Source: Cryoendolithus antarcticus (taxonomy: Eukaryota; Ascomycota; Dothideomycetes; Cladosporiales; Cladosporiaceae). From it: 64,000 bases of DNA. Where the stretch lies: NCBI GenBank assembly GCA_002077065.1, contig NAJO01000025.1:62001-126000 (forward strand), written 5' to 3'. Positions 35,736-46,813 of the stretch are shown one piece after another. The notes below the pieces were generated by a model. The model was not told where the DNA came from. It searched no databases and saw nothing but the letters and a program-made list of their open reading frames with translations. Both the position numbers and the translations under genes were made by a program. The first letter of the stretch is position 1; every line of letters starts with the position of its first letter.

Positions 35736-36739
35736 CTTTGCGGCGTGTACACTACGGAAGAGATGTAAGAGATCGACCGACATTGACAACCTACTTCGTG
35801 CTCGTACTTCAAGCTTGCGATGAGCTCGACGCGGGTCAGTCCGGCGCACACGATGTCATTGCCCGCAGCGGAGTAGCCTCATGGTGGCAAGCCATGTGGT
35901 CGAAAGAGGAGTTGGTTCCTGGCATACGTGCTGGAGCTACTCTGCAAGAAGGTTACCCAGGCGAGAAAGTGCGGGGATTTGGAGTGGAGGCGCGTGGTGT
36001 GGAGAGAAGAGGCTCGAGGGCTGAGTGGCTGGGCATCACGGAGTCGAAGCCATTGGACTTTACAAGGCCAAGGACAAGCCAGGTCGCGCAGTTGTCGCAC
36101 AGTCTTGAGGGCCCATGACGTGAGCCACGTCTGCGTGACATCCCTTACATCGTGTGCTGGAGGGTTTGCTCGGTCGAACGTCCAAAACTTGATGAAGTCG
36201 CTGTCTCTCTGCGATTACAAGGTGCGTGACATCGATTGAGTGACCGAGAGTGAAGGCCAATGGATCGACGATAAAATCGCTGCGAGCGAGACGTCGATGC
36301 TCATCCTTCTTATTGGACCCGAGAAGAATGCGAATTATAGTGATGATTTGCCAGAGAGCGGCCGAATCCGATCGATGGTGTCATGCCAGAAGACATCGTC
36401 GAACGCACAAGTCGTGACTCACAGGAAGCGGCCTCGAGAGCGCGCTATCAGAATTTCGTCTGCACGACACAGCACGGAGCTGAGGCTCGAATCGTGTGGG
36501 CCCGCTTTTGAGGCATGCCATGGTCCCAAAGAGGTCAGATATTTTTGCTCAGGAAATTGGAGCAGCCTGATGAGGCAGGTAGGAACGGAGTCAGAAGGCA
36601 GTGGGATTCTGATATGCATTGATAGGCGTGACTCAACAGGCTGGCGCATTTGTACGTTAGGCTGCTATTTCCAGCTAGCTATAATAGCCAAGTCTAGGTT
36701 CTGAAGATTGACCGAGTCTTACATCACAAGTAATTGACA
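35736..36739. other. Divergent intergenic region, no gene supported
   Basis: About 1 kb between the glycosidase and the aldolase-like gene. Frames of 141-154 codons on the plus strand (35693-36118 and 36240-36704) have no domain, signal or codon bias and are not called. The promoters of both neighbours are here. Confidence 0.4.
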
Positions 36740-38107
36740 ATGGCAGACTCAGGTAGTGCAACGGTGGTCACTTCGATGGCGGACTGTGGAGACTCTGCCA
36801 CGAAAGTCGATCCCATTCCGGAATCAGTACGACTGTGTATGTTTGCGCCCCCGAGCACTCCAGCAGAAAGCTTTGAACGGACTGCGAATTACGCCAAGGG
36901 TCCGGAGCAGTACTTGAAGAAAGCACTTCGTGAGGATGTCTTCGATCAGCGGAAGGACCTTCTGAGCCTGCCTGAAATTGTCGACAAGGACGGCTACGGT
37001 GATGGCAAGCACAAGTCGCATTTCGAGAACCATATCGCGAAGCTGTTCGGCAAGGAGGCTGGACTCTTCTTCATCACTGGTGTACAAGCCCAACTGGCCG
37101 CACTGAAGATTCACTGCACTCGCGCCAGCAATCCACGAGTCGCATGGCACGTCTCGTGTCATCTAGAGTCTGCCGAGGAACGTGCATACGAGGAGCTCTA
37201 CGGTCTGAAGCGTATACTCCTTGGTTCAAGCCCTGACGCTCTGCCGACGGTGCAAGAGATCGAGACGCTGCTAGAGTTGCCTGCAGACGAGCGACCCGCA
37301 GTCCTGCTGCTTGAGTTGCCGAACAGAAATCTGGGCTGTGCTACTTACACATTCGATGAGCTAGTCGAAATCTCATCAGCGTGCAAGACTGCAGGTGTCG
37401 TGCTGCATTGCGATGGTGCGAGGATCTGGGAGATTGAGCCGTATTACCAAGCTCTTTCTGGCAAAACTTTCAAGGACATCGCTCAGCTCTTCGACACGAT
37501 CTACATGAGCTTCTACAAGGCGTTACAAAGCGCGAGTGGCGCGATACTGCTCGCCAATGACAAGACGCTCATTGCTGATGCGAAAATGTGGCAACGCAGA
37601 GCAGGTGGCAACGCCTTCAGTCTTGCATACCAGGTCATCGACTCTGAACGAGGCTACAATGAAAACATCGGAACATTTGCTCGGAAACGGGAGAAAATGA
37701 TCGAAGTCACGTCAGGTATCAAAGCTGCTACCAAGGAGAAGAAGGCTCGAAATGGCCAGCAAATCGTCCAATTCATGCCAGACGAAACGACCTGTTGTCA
37801 GACTCGGACTGCCTTCTGTGGCTACTCACCTGAGGAGATCTACGCAGCACGCGACGCGGTCGCGAGCAAGACAGGCGTCAGAGTGCTAGAAAGGGTGTGG
37901 CCAAAGCAGACGCTGGACGAAATGCTAGCAATGGACCGGAAGGGTATGAAGCCTGAAGCTGTAAGTAATGGGGCAGACGCAGTGCATCGGCACGAGATTG
38001 AGTGGATGATGATGAGTGTTACGGAGAAGATACCGACAAAGACCTTTGTTGATGGCTATGTGGCACTATGCGATGCGCTGTTAGCTGGAGAGGAAAAGAC
38101 GCACTAA
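36740..38107 (+). CDS. Threonine aldolase/beta-eliminating-lyase family PLP enzyme
   Basis: A single exon of 455 residues. The ATG at 36740 is used, since the frame opens only two codons earlier. The fold-type I PLP signatures are HFENHIAKLFGKEAGLFFITGVQAQLAALK, LLLELPNRNLGC, VVLHCDGARIWEIEPYY (the Asp that binds the pyridine nitrogen) and IYMSFYKALQSASGAIL (the Schiff-base Lys). This is the beta-eliminating-lyase family that includes threonine aldolase. A long C-terminal region (about residues 340-455), including TCCQTRTAFCGYSPEEIYAARDAV, is longer than in simple aldolases of about 350-380 residues. It may be a beta-eliminating lyase of different substrate specificity. Confidence 0.82.
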   Translation: MADSGSATVVTSMADCGDSATKVDPIPESVRLCMFAPPSTPAESFERTANYAKGPEQYLKKALREDVFDQRKDLLSLPEIVDKDGYGDGKHKSHFENHIAKLFGKEAGLFFITGVQAQLAALKIHCTRASNPRVAWHVSCHLESAEERAYEELYGLKRILLGSSPDALPTVQEIETLLELPADERPAVLLLELPNRNLGCATYTFDELVEISSACKTAGVVLHCDGARIWEIEPYYQALSGKTFKDIAQLFDTIYMSFYKALQSASGAILLANDKTLIADAKMWQRRAGGNAFSLAYQVIDSERGYNENIGTFARKREKMIEVTSGIKAATKEKKARNGQQIVQFMPDETTCCQTRTAFCGYSPEEIYAARDAVASKTGVRVLERVWPKQTLDEMLAMDRKGMKPEAVSNGADAVHRHEIEWMMMSVTEKIPTKTFVDGYVALCDALLAGEEKTH

Positions 38108-38614
38108 GTGTGTCCCAAGCCCTCAACACCAGACATCGTGTGCTATTAGATGCTGCTTGAAGGCATCTTGCCTCATAAGATTCTCATTTCAGTACCTACA
38201 CATGTACATACCTTATTTTACAAGCGAGTTTGTGTGGCAGGCGCTGATTGGGCGATGAGTTCCTGCCACCACACGAATTTACCAAGCTCTGTGCAGCAGT
38301 CGCGACGATACCCTCGACCTCACCTCCTCTTCTTCCTCCTCACTCTTTACACGCACCTCCATGCTACTACGAAAGACATAGCAAACTCATCACCTCGTCG
38401 CTCCGCCCCTCTCCCTCTTACTTCACCCCCTCCTTCGGTCTCTCCTCGGTTAGTCAACCCCACCAACAAGAGCTCGCAAGAATTGATACTGATACGCGAC
38501 ACCGCAGTTCGTCCGACCACACCTCTCAAACCCCCACTCTAGCTTCCTACAAGGTTGCCTTCTTCACGTGATACCTAAACCTTCCCGCAACAAACAATCC
38601 GAATCTCTCCCGCC
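38108..38614. other. Promoter and leader of the KH-protein gene
   Basis: About 500 bases. The last 250 (38300-38560) are strongly C/T-rich (CTCCTC, CCCCTCC), a typical leader of an actively expressed fungal gene. Confidence 0.45.
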
Positions 38615-39750
38615 ATGTCAGGCCAAGAAGCGACCTCGCCCGGAGTCGATGCAGGTGTCCACAACATCACCGATAGACTCGGTGCCCTGAATACCAACCA
38701 CGACGAGACCCCGCGCACCGATGAGGAATATGGCCAAGCGCAGCTCACTCTGCGTGCTATCGTCACGTCGAAAGAGGCTGGCGTGATCATTGGCAAGGCG
38801 GGCGCCAACGTCGCCGAGCTGCGTGAGAAGACTGGGGTCAGGGCCGGCGTTAGCAAGGTTGTGCCGGGTGTTCATGACCGCGTCTTGACAGTCAGTGGAG
38901 CGCTGAACGCGATCGCTGAGGCCTATGGCTTGGTTGCCGATGGGCTTGTCAAGGGTGCGCCGCAGGTGGGCATGGGAGGTGTCGTGGCCAGTCCGAATAC
39001 TCATCGTATGTGCAACTGTCGCTGGATCACGAAGAATCGACTGACAATGACATAGCAATCCGTCTTCTGATCTCACACAACCAAATGGGTACCATCATTG
39101 GCCGACAAGGAGCAAAGATCAAGCAGATCCAGGACGGCTCAGGCGTTCGCATGGTCGCGCAGAAGGAGATGCTACCACAGTCAACTGAACGCATCGTCGA
39201 GGTACAAGGCACACCTGAGGGCGTCCAAAAGGCGGTGTGGGAGATCGGTCGCTGCCTGGTCGATGACGAACAACGCGGCTTCGGCACAGTCCTCTACAGC
39301 CCAGTCACACGTGTTCAAGGTGGTGCACTTGGCAGTCCACCCACCAATGGAGGTGGCTACGGTGCTCCACGCAGCTTCAACCGCACTGGCAATGGCGCGG
39401 ACTTTACTGGAGCCGCTCAGCAACACTATGCACCCCGTCAGAACGGCGATGGCGCTGGTGCTGGCCAAGCCACCGTCGAGGAGGGCGAAGATATCCAGAC
39501 GCAGAACATCTCAATCCCCGCCGACATGGTGGGCTGCATCATCGGACGTGGTGGCAGTAAGATCAGCGAGATCCGCAAGACCTCTGGCGCACGCATCAGC
39601 ATCGCCAAGGCGCCTCACGACGACAGCGGCGAACGCATGTTCACGATCACTGGCGGCCCAAGTGCAAACGAGAAGGCTCTGTATCTCCTGTACGAGAATC
39701 TCGAGTCCGAGAAGATGCGTCGCAGCCAGATCCCGGAGGCAGCGGCGTAG
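38615..39750 (+). CDS. Triple-KH-domain RNA-binding protein (PBP2/Rnc1/PCBP-like)
   Basis: Exon 1 is 38615-39005, the intron is 39006-39055 (GTATGT...CATAG, 50 nt) and exon 2 is 39056-39750. The product is 361 residues. Three KH domains each have the GxxG loop: VIIGKAGANVAELRE (about residue 55), TIIGRQGAKIKQIQ (about 150) and CIIGRGGSKISEIR (about 305). A Gly/Asn/Pro-rich linker separates KH2 and KH3. The arrangement matches yeast Pbp2 and fission yeast Rnc1, poly(C)-type mRNA-binding proteins that control mRNA stability. The splice falls at the start of KH2 and rebuilds THPIRLLISHNQMGTIIG. Confidence 0.9.
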
Positions 39751-41641
39751 TCAGCCAGCCCGGTATACTGAAATGCAGCATCTGTCCCGAAGACTTTCGG
39801 GATCGGCTGGACGACGCCGTTACTCGACTCGATCAGTGTCGATTCGAACGTCCCGGACACCCGAATGTCGCAACAACCAAGAGCACTTCTTACCGGCACT
39901 CGATATCATGCAATCATGCATAATGACTTAACGACTCGTACGCTTCACACGAGATTGCTTTCAACTTTATCCGTCCAGCCGCTGTATCAACAGACACCCT
40001 ACTCAGTCTCGTCATTGGGTCGCCTGACATGGGTAGTCGGATCTCTAGGATGCACTTCACAACTTGATATGCTTTGCATAGCGGTTCAAACAATAGGTGT
40101 AGTCTTGCTCCGAAGAAGGGAGGATCAGCTGCAGGAAACTGTGCGAGAACATGTTCGCTTGACAAGTAGCAGATAGGCGCGCTTCTATATCCGTATAGCT
40201 ATGTTGCAGCAGACATCGAAGCCAGAACATCAAACGCGTATGAGTTTGATATGCTCACACCATGACGCTACCTTCGTCATTTTCTTTGATGTCGATATTG
40301 AAAGTGCACGGCTCCAGTCCAGTGTCCAGAGCTCGTCTTATTTCTGACTTCTGATCAACTTGCTCTCCATCCACTCCCGCTCACTACTCCATCCACTACC
40401 ATGGCCCTCAGCTCATGCCATTTCGTCTCCGGACCATACAATGATGCCAAGAAGTGATACCCACTAGCTTCCGTGCCCAACGTCCACTCAACTTACTCTG
40501 CAGTCGCTCGGAACGTGGTTCATCATCTCCACCACTCGACAGCCGTTAATGCCGTCGCTGGTCCTCAACCGTTGGTCTGAGCGGGCGACGTTCTGGTTGA
40601 GATTCAATCTATACCAGGGATCAAAGAAGGTGCGGACCGCGACACTGTGCACTTGGCGAGGCTTAGCACTGTCGCTGCCACCTTCCGCTCTGGGACCCCT
40701 ACCGGCATCTGACGGGGAAGGGATGAAGTATAAGTGCTATAAACGCGGCTGGACTGCGAAGACAGACGCCTCGTGGTGACGAGTGCTAGTGTGCCGCGAG
40801 ACCGAGGAGGAGGAGACGAATGGGGTTTTCGGCTGAAATGCTTGAGTCGGGACGGGTTGGTTGAGTTTGTGGAGGGTTTGAGAAGGGGAGGGGGAGGGAG
40901 GGTTGGCATGTCACTGGCGAAGCATACTGGCATTCTGTACGTATATGCGGAATCTCTCCTGCGCTACTGCGGTGCAGGTCAGTGAGATGATCGCAAGCCG
41001 CACGAGACCATTGGGAACGAGGGGACGAGCTACCAACATCATTGACCGCTTCTCGTATTTTGGAGACGCACATGCTCTCGTGCCGGGAGATACAGTATAG
41101 CACCAGTGCCGACTTTGCATCGGCATATGCAACTGTTCGAGGGAAGACTCCGTATGCGTCGCTCCCAACAGCTGACTGACGGCTGACGAAGCGCTTGGCG
41201 GTAGAGTTGGTGGAGGATGCACGAGGGCAGACGACTACACAACATATACAATGGGCACTGCATCACGATTACTTCGCCTTAGGCTGTGGACCTTCCTCGT
41301 ATACCGGCCCAGTCTTCGGGCATCGCATATAGGCTGCAGACAGGGTACTGACTGGACGGAACTTTGGCCACCGTGGACCAACGCATCTAATGACCAGGCA
41401 TCATGGATGCTGTTACGCTTTACCTTGACCACAATGCATGTCACACCAACACGGGCTTGCTATCACCGAAATTGGTAGAGAAACGAGGCAAGTCCTGTCC
41501 AGCAGACTGCGAAGTCAGCCGGCCATTGACAAGGCAAGTCACCGGTATAAGTACTTCTTCAACCCGCCGTATGGGTTCATTCGAGCATCCAGTATTAATT
41601 CCTTCAACTTCACCGAAGTATCAAGAGCCGCATCTATAGCC
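39751..41641. other. 1.9-kb stretch with no secure gene
   Basis: No protein family is recognised on either strand. One weak candidate lies at 40549-40985 on the plus strand: RWSERATFWLRFNLYQGSKKVRTATLCTW ends at a stop near 40779, and another frame then reads DEWGFRLKCLSRDGLVEFVEGLRR. It could be a small two-exon gene, but no convincing start or splice pair was found. A G-rich run lies at 40885-40902. Confidence 0.35.
40885..40902 (+). other. G-rich run with quadruplex potential
   Basis: Four G tracts of three to five bases separated by single A residues. This is a textbook intramolecular G-quadruplex pattern on the plus strand. Confidence 0.5.
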
Positions 41642-42503
41642 ATGAAGCTCTTTTCAGCAGTTCTGGTCATCTCGGCCGCTATTGCCAGCACCTTGGCAGA
41701 CTGTATGGGACCATGCTCAATTAGATCGTCAACTGCGACCCGAGCGCTGACCAGGAAGTAGCTGTGCCTTTCGTACGTCTCGACAAGACCAAAGCCGCGC
41801 TCCTCGTCCTGGACTTGCAAGATGGCCTGTACAGTCTCGCCCGCGACTTCGATCCGACGCTGTACTACAACAACATGATCGCTCACGCCGCACTGGGCAA
41901 GCTATTCGACATACCCGTCGTGCTCAGCACGTCTGCGCAGCAGGGACCAAACGGCATGCTGCCGAAGGCTATTCTGGACATGTAAGTTAGCCTTGAAGTC
42001 GACAAATATCATGACGAGCAGATCGTCATCAGTCCTAATGCGAGCCATGAAGGTACCCCTCCGTCCCCGTCGTAGCCCGCCAAGGCGAAGTAGACGCCTG
42101 GGACAACGCGCAGTTCCGCGCTGCAACCCTCGCCACCAACCGCTCCCAAATAATCGTCGCCGGCATCACAACAGACGTCTGCACCACATTCCTTGCCCTC
42201 TCTTTGCGTTCAGAGGGCTACGACGTCTGGGCCAATGTCGAAGCCTCAGGGACTACCACCGAGCTCATCAGAGACGTGAGTAATGATCGGATGGCGAGGG
42301 CTGGCGTGCAGCTGTTGAGTTTGTTCAGTACTGTGTGTGATTTGATGCGGGATTGGAGGAACACGCCGGGGCTGCCGGAGGTGCTGCCGTGGTTGAATGT
42401 GTACTTTCCTGCTTATGGAAGGTTGTCGGCGGCGCATGGGGCGGGGTTGGCGAACGGGACGATCGTGCCGGGAGAGTACGGGCTGCTGGCGCCGGGGCTG
42501 TAG
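41642..42503 (+). CDS. Secreted isochorismatase-family hydrolase
   Basis: Exon 1 is 41642-41702, exon 2 is 41759-41981 and exon 3 is 42053-42503 (introns of 56 and 71 nt, both ending AAG). The product is 244 residues. Exon 1 gives a signal peptide, MKLFSAVLVISAAIASTLAD. Exon 2 starts the hydrolase fold with RLDKTKAALLVLDLQDGLYSLARDFDP (catalytic-type Asp) and PVVLSTSAQQGPNG. Exon 3 joins through ILDMYPSVPVVARQGEVDAWDN and carries IIVAGITTDVCTTFLALSLR (nucleophile Cys). The family is YcaC-like cysteine hydrolases of unknown substrate. Without exon 1 no ATG precedes the domain, which supports the exon 1 join. If right, this is an unusual exported member. Confidence 0.75.
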
Positions 42504-42694
42504 GGAATTGCGAGGATTGGCGACGAGATTGATAGGGTGGGTGAACCTAAAGCGGACGAAGCGATTTGGCAGGAGATTGAGGATTAATGCAGCTTCGTAT
42601 ACACAGTCAATATGCTAGGTACAAATTGCCACGGGGTATCTCACAACATGCCCAAAGCTGATCGCTCACAACCATGCTACACCATGCAATGCAT

Positions 42695-45600
42695 TCACAG
42701 CAACGATGTCCCATTCTTCACGCGCGCGAGTTCCACGTTGCAGCTCCCACAGTACCGCTCCATTTCCTCACTGACGCCTCGCTCTTTGCTCGAAATAACT
42801 TGCTGCTCCTTACTTTTGGCTTTACTTCGTGCTTTCTCCCTCCCCCGGAGCACATTCCTCATCTTCTCGCACTTCGCAGCCTCTTCTCGTACCCACGTGT
42901 CGTACTCAGCCAGCACGACGTCCTTCTCGACGCGATTGACGACCCGCAGTGCGACAAGCAAATCATGTCGATACCTCGCGATCGCGTCGCGTGTACGACT
43001 GAGTCTATGGTCGGACCGATAAGCCTTGTCGGTACTGACCAACGCAGGTGTGAGTTGCTGCCCAAACGTCGACCTGCAAGTCTTGACGCCATCTGAGCCG
43101 AAAGCCAAAGCTGTCACGTTGTCCAGGTTCGGTGTGACGAACTCCTCGATATCGCTCACATATACCGCTCTTGCCATGACAGGGCTCGGCGTCACGCCTA
43201 GTCTCGCGACAAACTTCGCGGCGCTGCGCTCATTGTACCACACGTAAGAGTCGCGATAGCCGTACCAGGTATTGTACGCAAAGCTTGCGGCTAGTAGCAG
43301 GACAAGAATAGAGTGTGCGTTGCAGACACTGATGACACTTTTGCTGATCGCGATCAAGACGTCAAACACGCCATAGAAGAGCTGGACAAGCCGTTGCAAT
43401 GCATCGTCGAGGACCATACCTGGCAAAGTCTGCCGTCTTGCTTGCTTTGCGTTCTTCAACACGGCCAAAGTCGGGGCGGCAGACGAGTCTAGTCGCGTCG
43501 GTTGCGTCGCAACACCAATTGCGCCGAAGATGTCGACGGCTTTGTTGGTCTTGCTATGATTGCCGAGCTTAGCTACTTGGTCCATGGCCACATTGGTCAG
43601 ATCCAGCGCATCAGCTTCCAGGTTGTTGAAAGCGTATGTCTCGATCAGACGCTGGAAGTAGGCGGGTCGAGGCGCGCGGCTCCAGCGAATTTGCTGATAG
43701 ACCGCTAGCTTGCATCTCGATTTTGCAGAGTGCGTGATGACTATCTTCGACGTCAAGGTGAAGCGGTTGGCGAAGGGCAGCCGCCATGGACGCTTCACGT
43801 TGGTGACGACATAGCAGAGATGGTCATTGTAGATGTCGATGGTCTGTATGTCGTTCATCGGTGTGGTCGGATCGTCGCTAGAGAAGTGACGAATCCAGTG
43901 GGCTGCTCCGTCTGGCTTCGTCCACGGAGACTGCACGATATCGGCACCCCAGCGGTTGCAGTACAGCAGCTGGAAGACAGCACTCTTGTCCCCGAAGACC
44001 ACGTGGAACAGGGCCTTTGCACTGACGTTAGAGTCCCGTGAGATGAACGCACGCATACCTTGCGGCGCATACTGCACTGCCGATGACGGAAGCTTGAACT
44101 TCTGTATCTCCTTGCCAGTTCTGTTGGGCTCGCCGTAAAGATTGCCGTCGACGTGCAGACTCGCCTTGACGTTGCGAGGCCGTCGGGAGTCTAGCTGTCC
44201 TGTGGCTCCCTCATCGGGAGTGTAGCGCACGTCTTCCCAGCTTTCGACAGAAGAGCTGCGCTTGAGATCCTCGCCTTCCATTCTGATCAGCGTCTTGAGC
44301 ACTTCTTCGATCTCACTCGGCCTCTCAGCAGCAGCATTGTGTACAAGGTAGCTGAGGCGCCTCTGCAGTAGCCGGAGTGGTTCAAGGAAGATCTTGATCG
44401 TGATGCGACGGAGTTCGTCGATTCGTGAGTTGTTGTCTTTGAGGTGTAGGTACATGAAATCGCAATCTCGCCCAGGTGCTGCGGTGACCTCTTCAATGCT
44501 GCTTAAGTCGACGCTAGTGGTCAGCACGAGCCCAAGATGATGACTGTAGAAGTACACAGCTTTTGTCGTGACATAGACTCGTCCAGGAAAGTCCTGCTGC
44601 TCATTTGGGTTCCAGGTTGCCCTGAAGACGAGTACCACCTTGTCATTTGCCACCAAGGATGGGAACAGCATGCGAAACTGCGCTTGCTGTACCTTGAGTG
44701 CAAGCGGGTAGTAGTTCGGGTAAGCATTTGTCGGCTCCTTTGCCCCGCTTATCGGAGTTGCCGTTGCTACAATGTCCGCAGTGCTCATGGTCTTGCGATG
44801 TGCGAGGCTTCCGAGACCAACAAATGGGTCGCCAAGCACGAGAAGCCTATTCTCTGACTCGCCGTCCATGATGCCAAGGTCATCTTGCACGGTAGTAGGA
44901 GCGATACCTGTACCTGGTTGCTCTGATGCTGATGCGGGTGTAGCCTGCGACATCTGGCCATCTTCACCCAGCTTGTTCACGTAGCCCCAAGCTGTTGTAC
45001 CCCAAAGATTGGCCAAAATGCCAGATGGCACCGCTGAGCCGTCCATACGACCAAGATCGCGCTCCCCACTAATGACCACGGCTGTGTGACTGAGGTTCGT
45101 GGCAGCTGGAGGATTCGCAAGTGTCGATGGTGCGAGGGAGCTGCTTGACATCGTGAAGCTACGATATGGTGTCTCGCCGCTTGTCGGTGCTGGTGCACCA
45201 GGACCCACCGGCAGAATGTTATGACTCGCGCTGATCAAGCTTGCGATACCTTGTGGGCCACCAGAAGATGATGCGGCAGATCGTTTGTGCAGATCAAGCT
45301 TCTGGATGATGCGAGCGGCGTGTTCACGTGTACCTTCGCCCTCCCCACGCTCTAGGCTCGTGACTCTTCGATTGGGGTTGACATCGAAGCTGGCCCTGTT
45401 GGCGATGCCGCCCGTAGTCTCCGCACGTTCTGGTGCAGCGAGACCGTTCATGTCGTCACTTGCGTCCCGAGCGTGGCGGTCTTCCACTTTCGCCGCGAGC
45501 TCTGGCGCGACAGGTGGACTGATCGCGAACGCAGGGTCGACTCCGACAGTGCCACTCGCCTCCGTGCTCGCAGGATCTTGGAGTGCCTTCCGCTTCGCCA

Positions 45601-46813
45601 TCTCGAACGCGCTTATCCATTCAGTGAGCTCTGCTTGCGTTTCAGCTTGCAGGATGATACTCGTATTTTTCGTCTTCACGTCGAAACAGAAGCGTCTTTC
45701 CTCTTGGAACGCAGGTCGTACACTGCACAGAAGTACACCGATCTTCTCGCTCTCTTCAACGCCGCCAGATCGAGCTCCTTGTACCAGCCATCCAAAGATT
45801 CCGTTCTTCACAAAGAACCACCTTCGTGACCACACAGTGCGTGTAGGCTTGCCAGATAGCGTCTTGATGAACAGCCATCCTTGCTTCTCCGCTTTGTTCA
45901 GACCTGGCGAAGTAGCGGAGGGTGCAGTGTTCGGCCCAGACGTCCCCGTACCCAGATACGGCACAGTAGACGCACTGTAACTCTCAAGCTCCCTCGCTGG
46001 ACGCCACATGTGCTCCGCACTGTCTTCAATCTGCCTCCTTGCAGTGGCCAGCTCCCTCTTGAACGCTCGCTCAGACTCCTCCATCTCCTTACTCCAACCT
46101 CGTACTCGGTCCATCTCTCCGTTCCACTTGCTGAACAGTGGTGTGTTTGCCTCTCTTGCGAGTCGCATTTCTTTCCACTGCTCGGAAAAGACTTTCACAA
46201 GTAGCTTGTCTAGCGTGAATCTCAGCTGAGGCGACAAGACACAGAAGTCCATCGCGGCCTTCAGGTACGCCTTCCTCGCTTCGTGTACCTGGAACGCGTC
46301 TTCTCTGAGACTGCTCGCCTCTTTCGACTTGTTCTGCCCAAGATACCGCGAGATCACACCGTCGAAATTCTTCTGAGCAGTCTCCAGGGCGCGTCTGACG
46401 TCCTTGAATGCCTTCAGCTCGTTGGACAAGAATGACTTGATCGGCTCGACGACGATGTTGTCGTACTTCTTCACACCTCGCAATGTCGTGTTCCAGAACT
46501 CTCGTGCGCCTTCTCCGTACCGCATGAGGGCAAGGAGAGTATAGTCATGATCTAGCACCGCCTCGCTGACACCGGCAGGAGGTGAGCTTTGGGCTAAGAC
46601 GCCGTTGATGAGCGTCTCTAGAGCGGAAACCTCGATCACTAGCTTCGACGCAGCGCGGACATAACCCTCTAGCCATCGCTCAACTTGCTCGATCTGCTCG
46701 GCGAAATGGAGTGCTGTTGCGCGAAAGGTCGGCGAGTCCAGAGCAGCTTCTTTCAAGCCTACAGGAATCAGATTCAGAGGACGATCGACTGATTGCGCCG
46801 CGGTGGTTGCCAT
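42695..46813 (-). CDS. SIP3: Sip3/LAM-type sterol-transfer protein (BAR-PH-GRAM-VASt)
   Basis: A single exon of 1372 residues from the ATG at 46813. An in-frame ATG at 46867 adds 18 residues that do not look conserved. Domain order: an N-terminal helical BAR-like region (about 1-270), a PH domain (about 300-410, WLFIKTLSGKPTRTVWSRRWFFVKNG), a disordered middle, a GRAM-like segment (about 735-790, FPGRVYVTTKAVYFYSHHLGL), a VASt sterol-binding domain (about 880-1090) and one membrane anchor near 1170-1190 (ILVLLLAASFAYNTWYGY). Yeast Lam1-3/Sip3 proteins sit at ER-plasma membrane contacts and move sterols. Length and order fit well. Confidence 0.9.
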   Translation of the reverse strand: MATTAAQSVDRPLNLIPVGLKEAALDSPTFRATALHFAEQIEQVERWLEGYVRAASKLVIEVSALETLINGVLAQSSPPAGVSEAVLDHDYTLLALMRYGEGAREFWNTTLRGVKKYDNIVVEPIKSFLSNELKAFKDVRRALETAQKNFDGVISRYLGQNKSKEASSLREDAFQVHEARKAYLKAAMDFCVLSPQLRFTLDKLLVKVFSEQWKEMRLAREANTPLFSKWNGEMDRVRGWSKEMEESERAFKRELATARRQIEDSAEHMWRPARELESYSASTVPYLGTGTSGPNTAPSATSPGLNKAEKQGWLFIKTLSGKPTRTVWSRRWFFVKNGIFGWLVQGARSGGVEESEKIGVLLCSVRPAFQEERRFCFDVKTKNTSIILQAETQAELTEWISAFEMAKRKALQDPASTEASGTVGVDPAFAISPPVAPELAAKVEDRHARDASDDMNGLAAPERAETTGGIANRASFDVNPNRRVTSLERGEGEGTREHAARIIQKLDLHKRSAASSSGGPQGIASLISASHNILPVGPGAPAPTSGETPYRSFTMSSSSLAPSTLANPPAATNLSHTAVVISGERDLGRMDGSAVPSGILANLWGTTAWGYVNKLGEDGQMSQATPASASEQPGTGIAPTTVQDDLGIMDGESENRLLVLGDPFVGLGSLAHRKTMSTADIVATATPISGAKEPTNAYPNYYPLALKVQQAQFRMLFPSLVANDKVVLVFRATWNPNEQQDFPGRVYVTTKAVYFYSHHLGLVLTTSVDLSSIEEVTAAPGRDCDFMYLHLKDNNSRIDELRRITIKIFLEPLRLLQRRLSYLVHNAAAERPSEIEEVLKTLIRMEGEDLKRSSSVESWEDVRYTPDEGATGQLDSRRPRNVKASLHVDGNLYGEPNRTGKEIQKFKLPSSAVQYAPQGMRAFISRDSNVSAKALFHVVFGDKSAVFQLLYCNRWGADIVQSPWTKPDGAAHWIRHFSSDDPTTPMNDIQTIDIYNDHLCYVVTNVKRPWRLPFANRFTLTSKIVITHSAKSRCKLAVYQQIRWSRAPRPAYFQRLIETYAFNNLEADALDLTNVAMDQVAKLGNHSKTNKAVDIFGAIGVATQPTRLDSSAAPTLAVLKNAKQARRQTLPGMVLDDALQRLVQLFYGVFDVLIAISKSVISVCNAHSILVLLLAASFAYNTWYGYRDSYVWYNERSAAKFVARLGVTPSPVMARAVYVSDIEEFVTPNLDNVTALAFGSDGVKTCRSTFGQQLTPALVSTDKAYRSDHRLSRTRDAIARYRHDLLVALRVVNRVEKDVVLAEYDTWVREEAAKCEKMRNVLRGREKARSKAKSKEQQVISSKERGVSEEMERYCGSCNVELARVKNGTSLL

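Noticed and set aside
36240..36704. 154-codon plus-strand frame upstream of the aldolase-like gene
   Set aside because: No signal, domain or codon bias, and mixed composition. It is probably promoter sequence.
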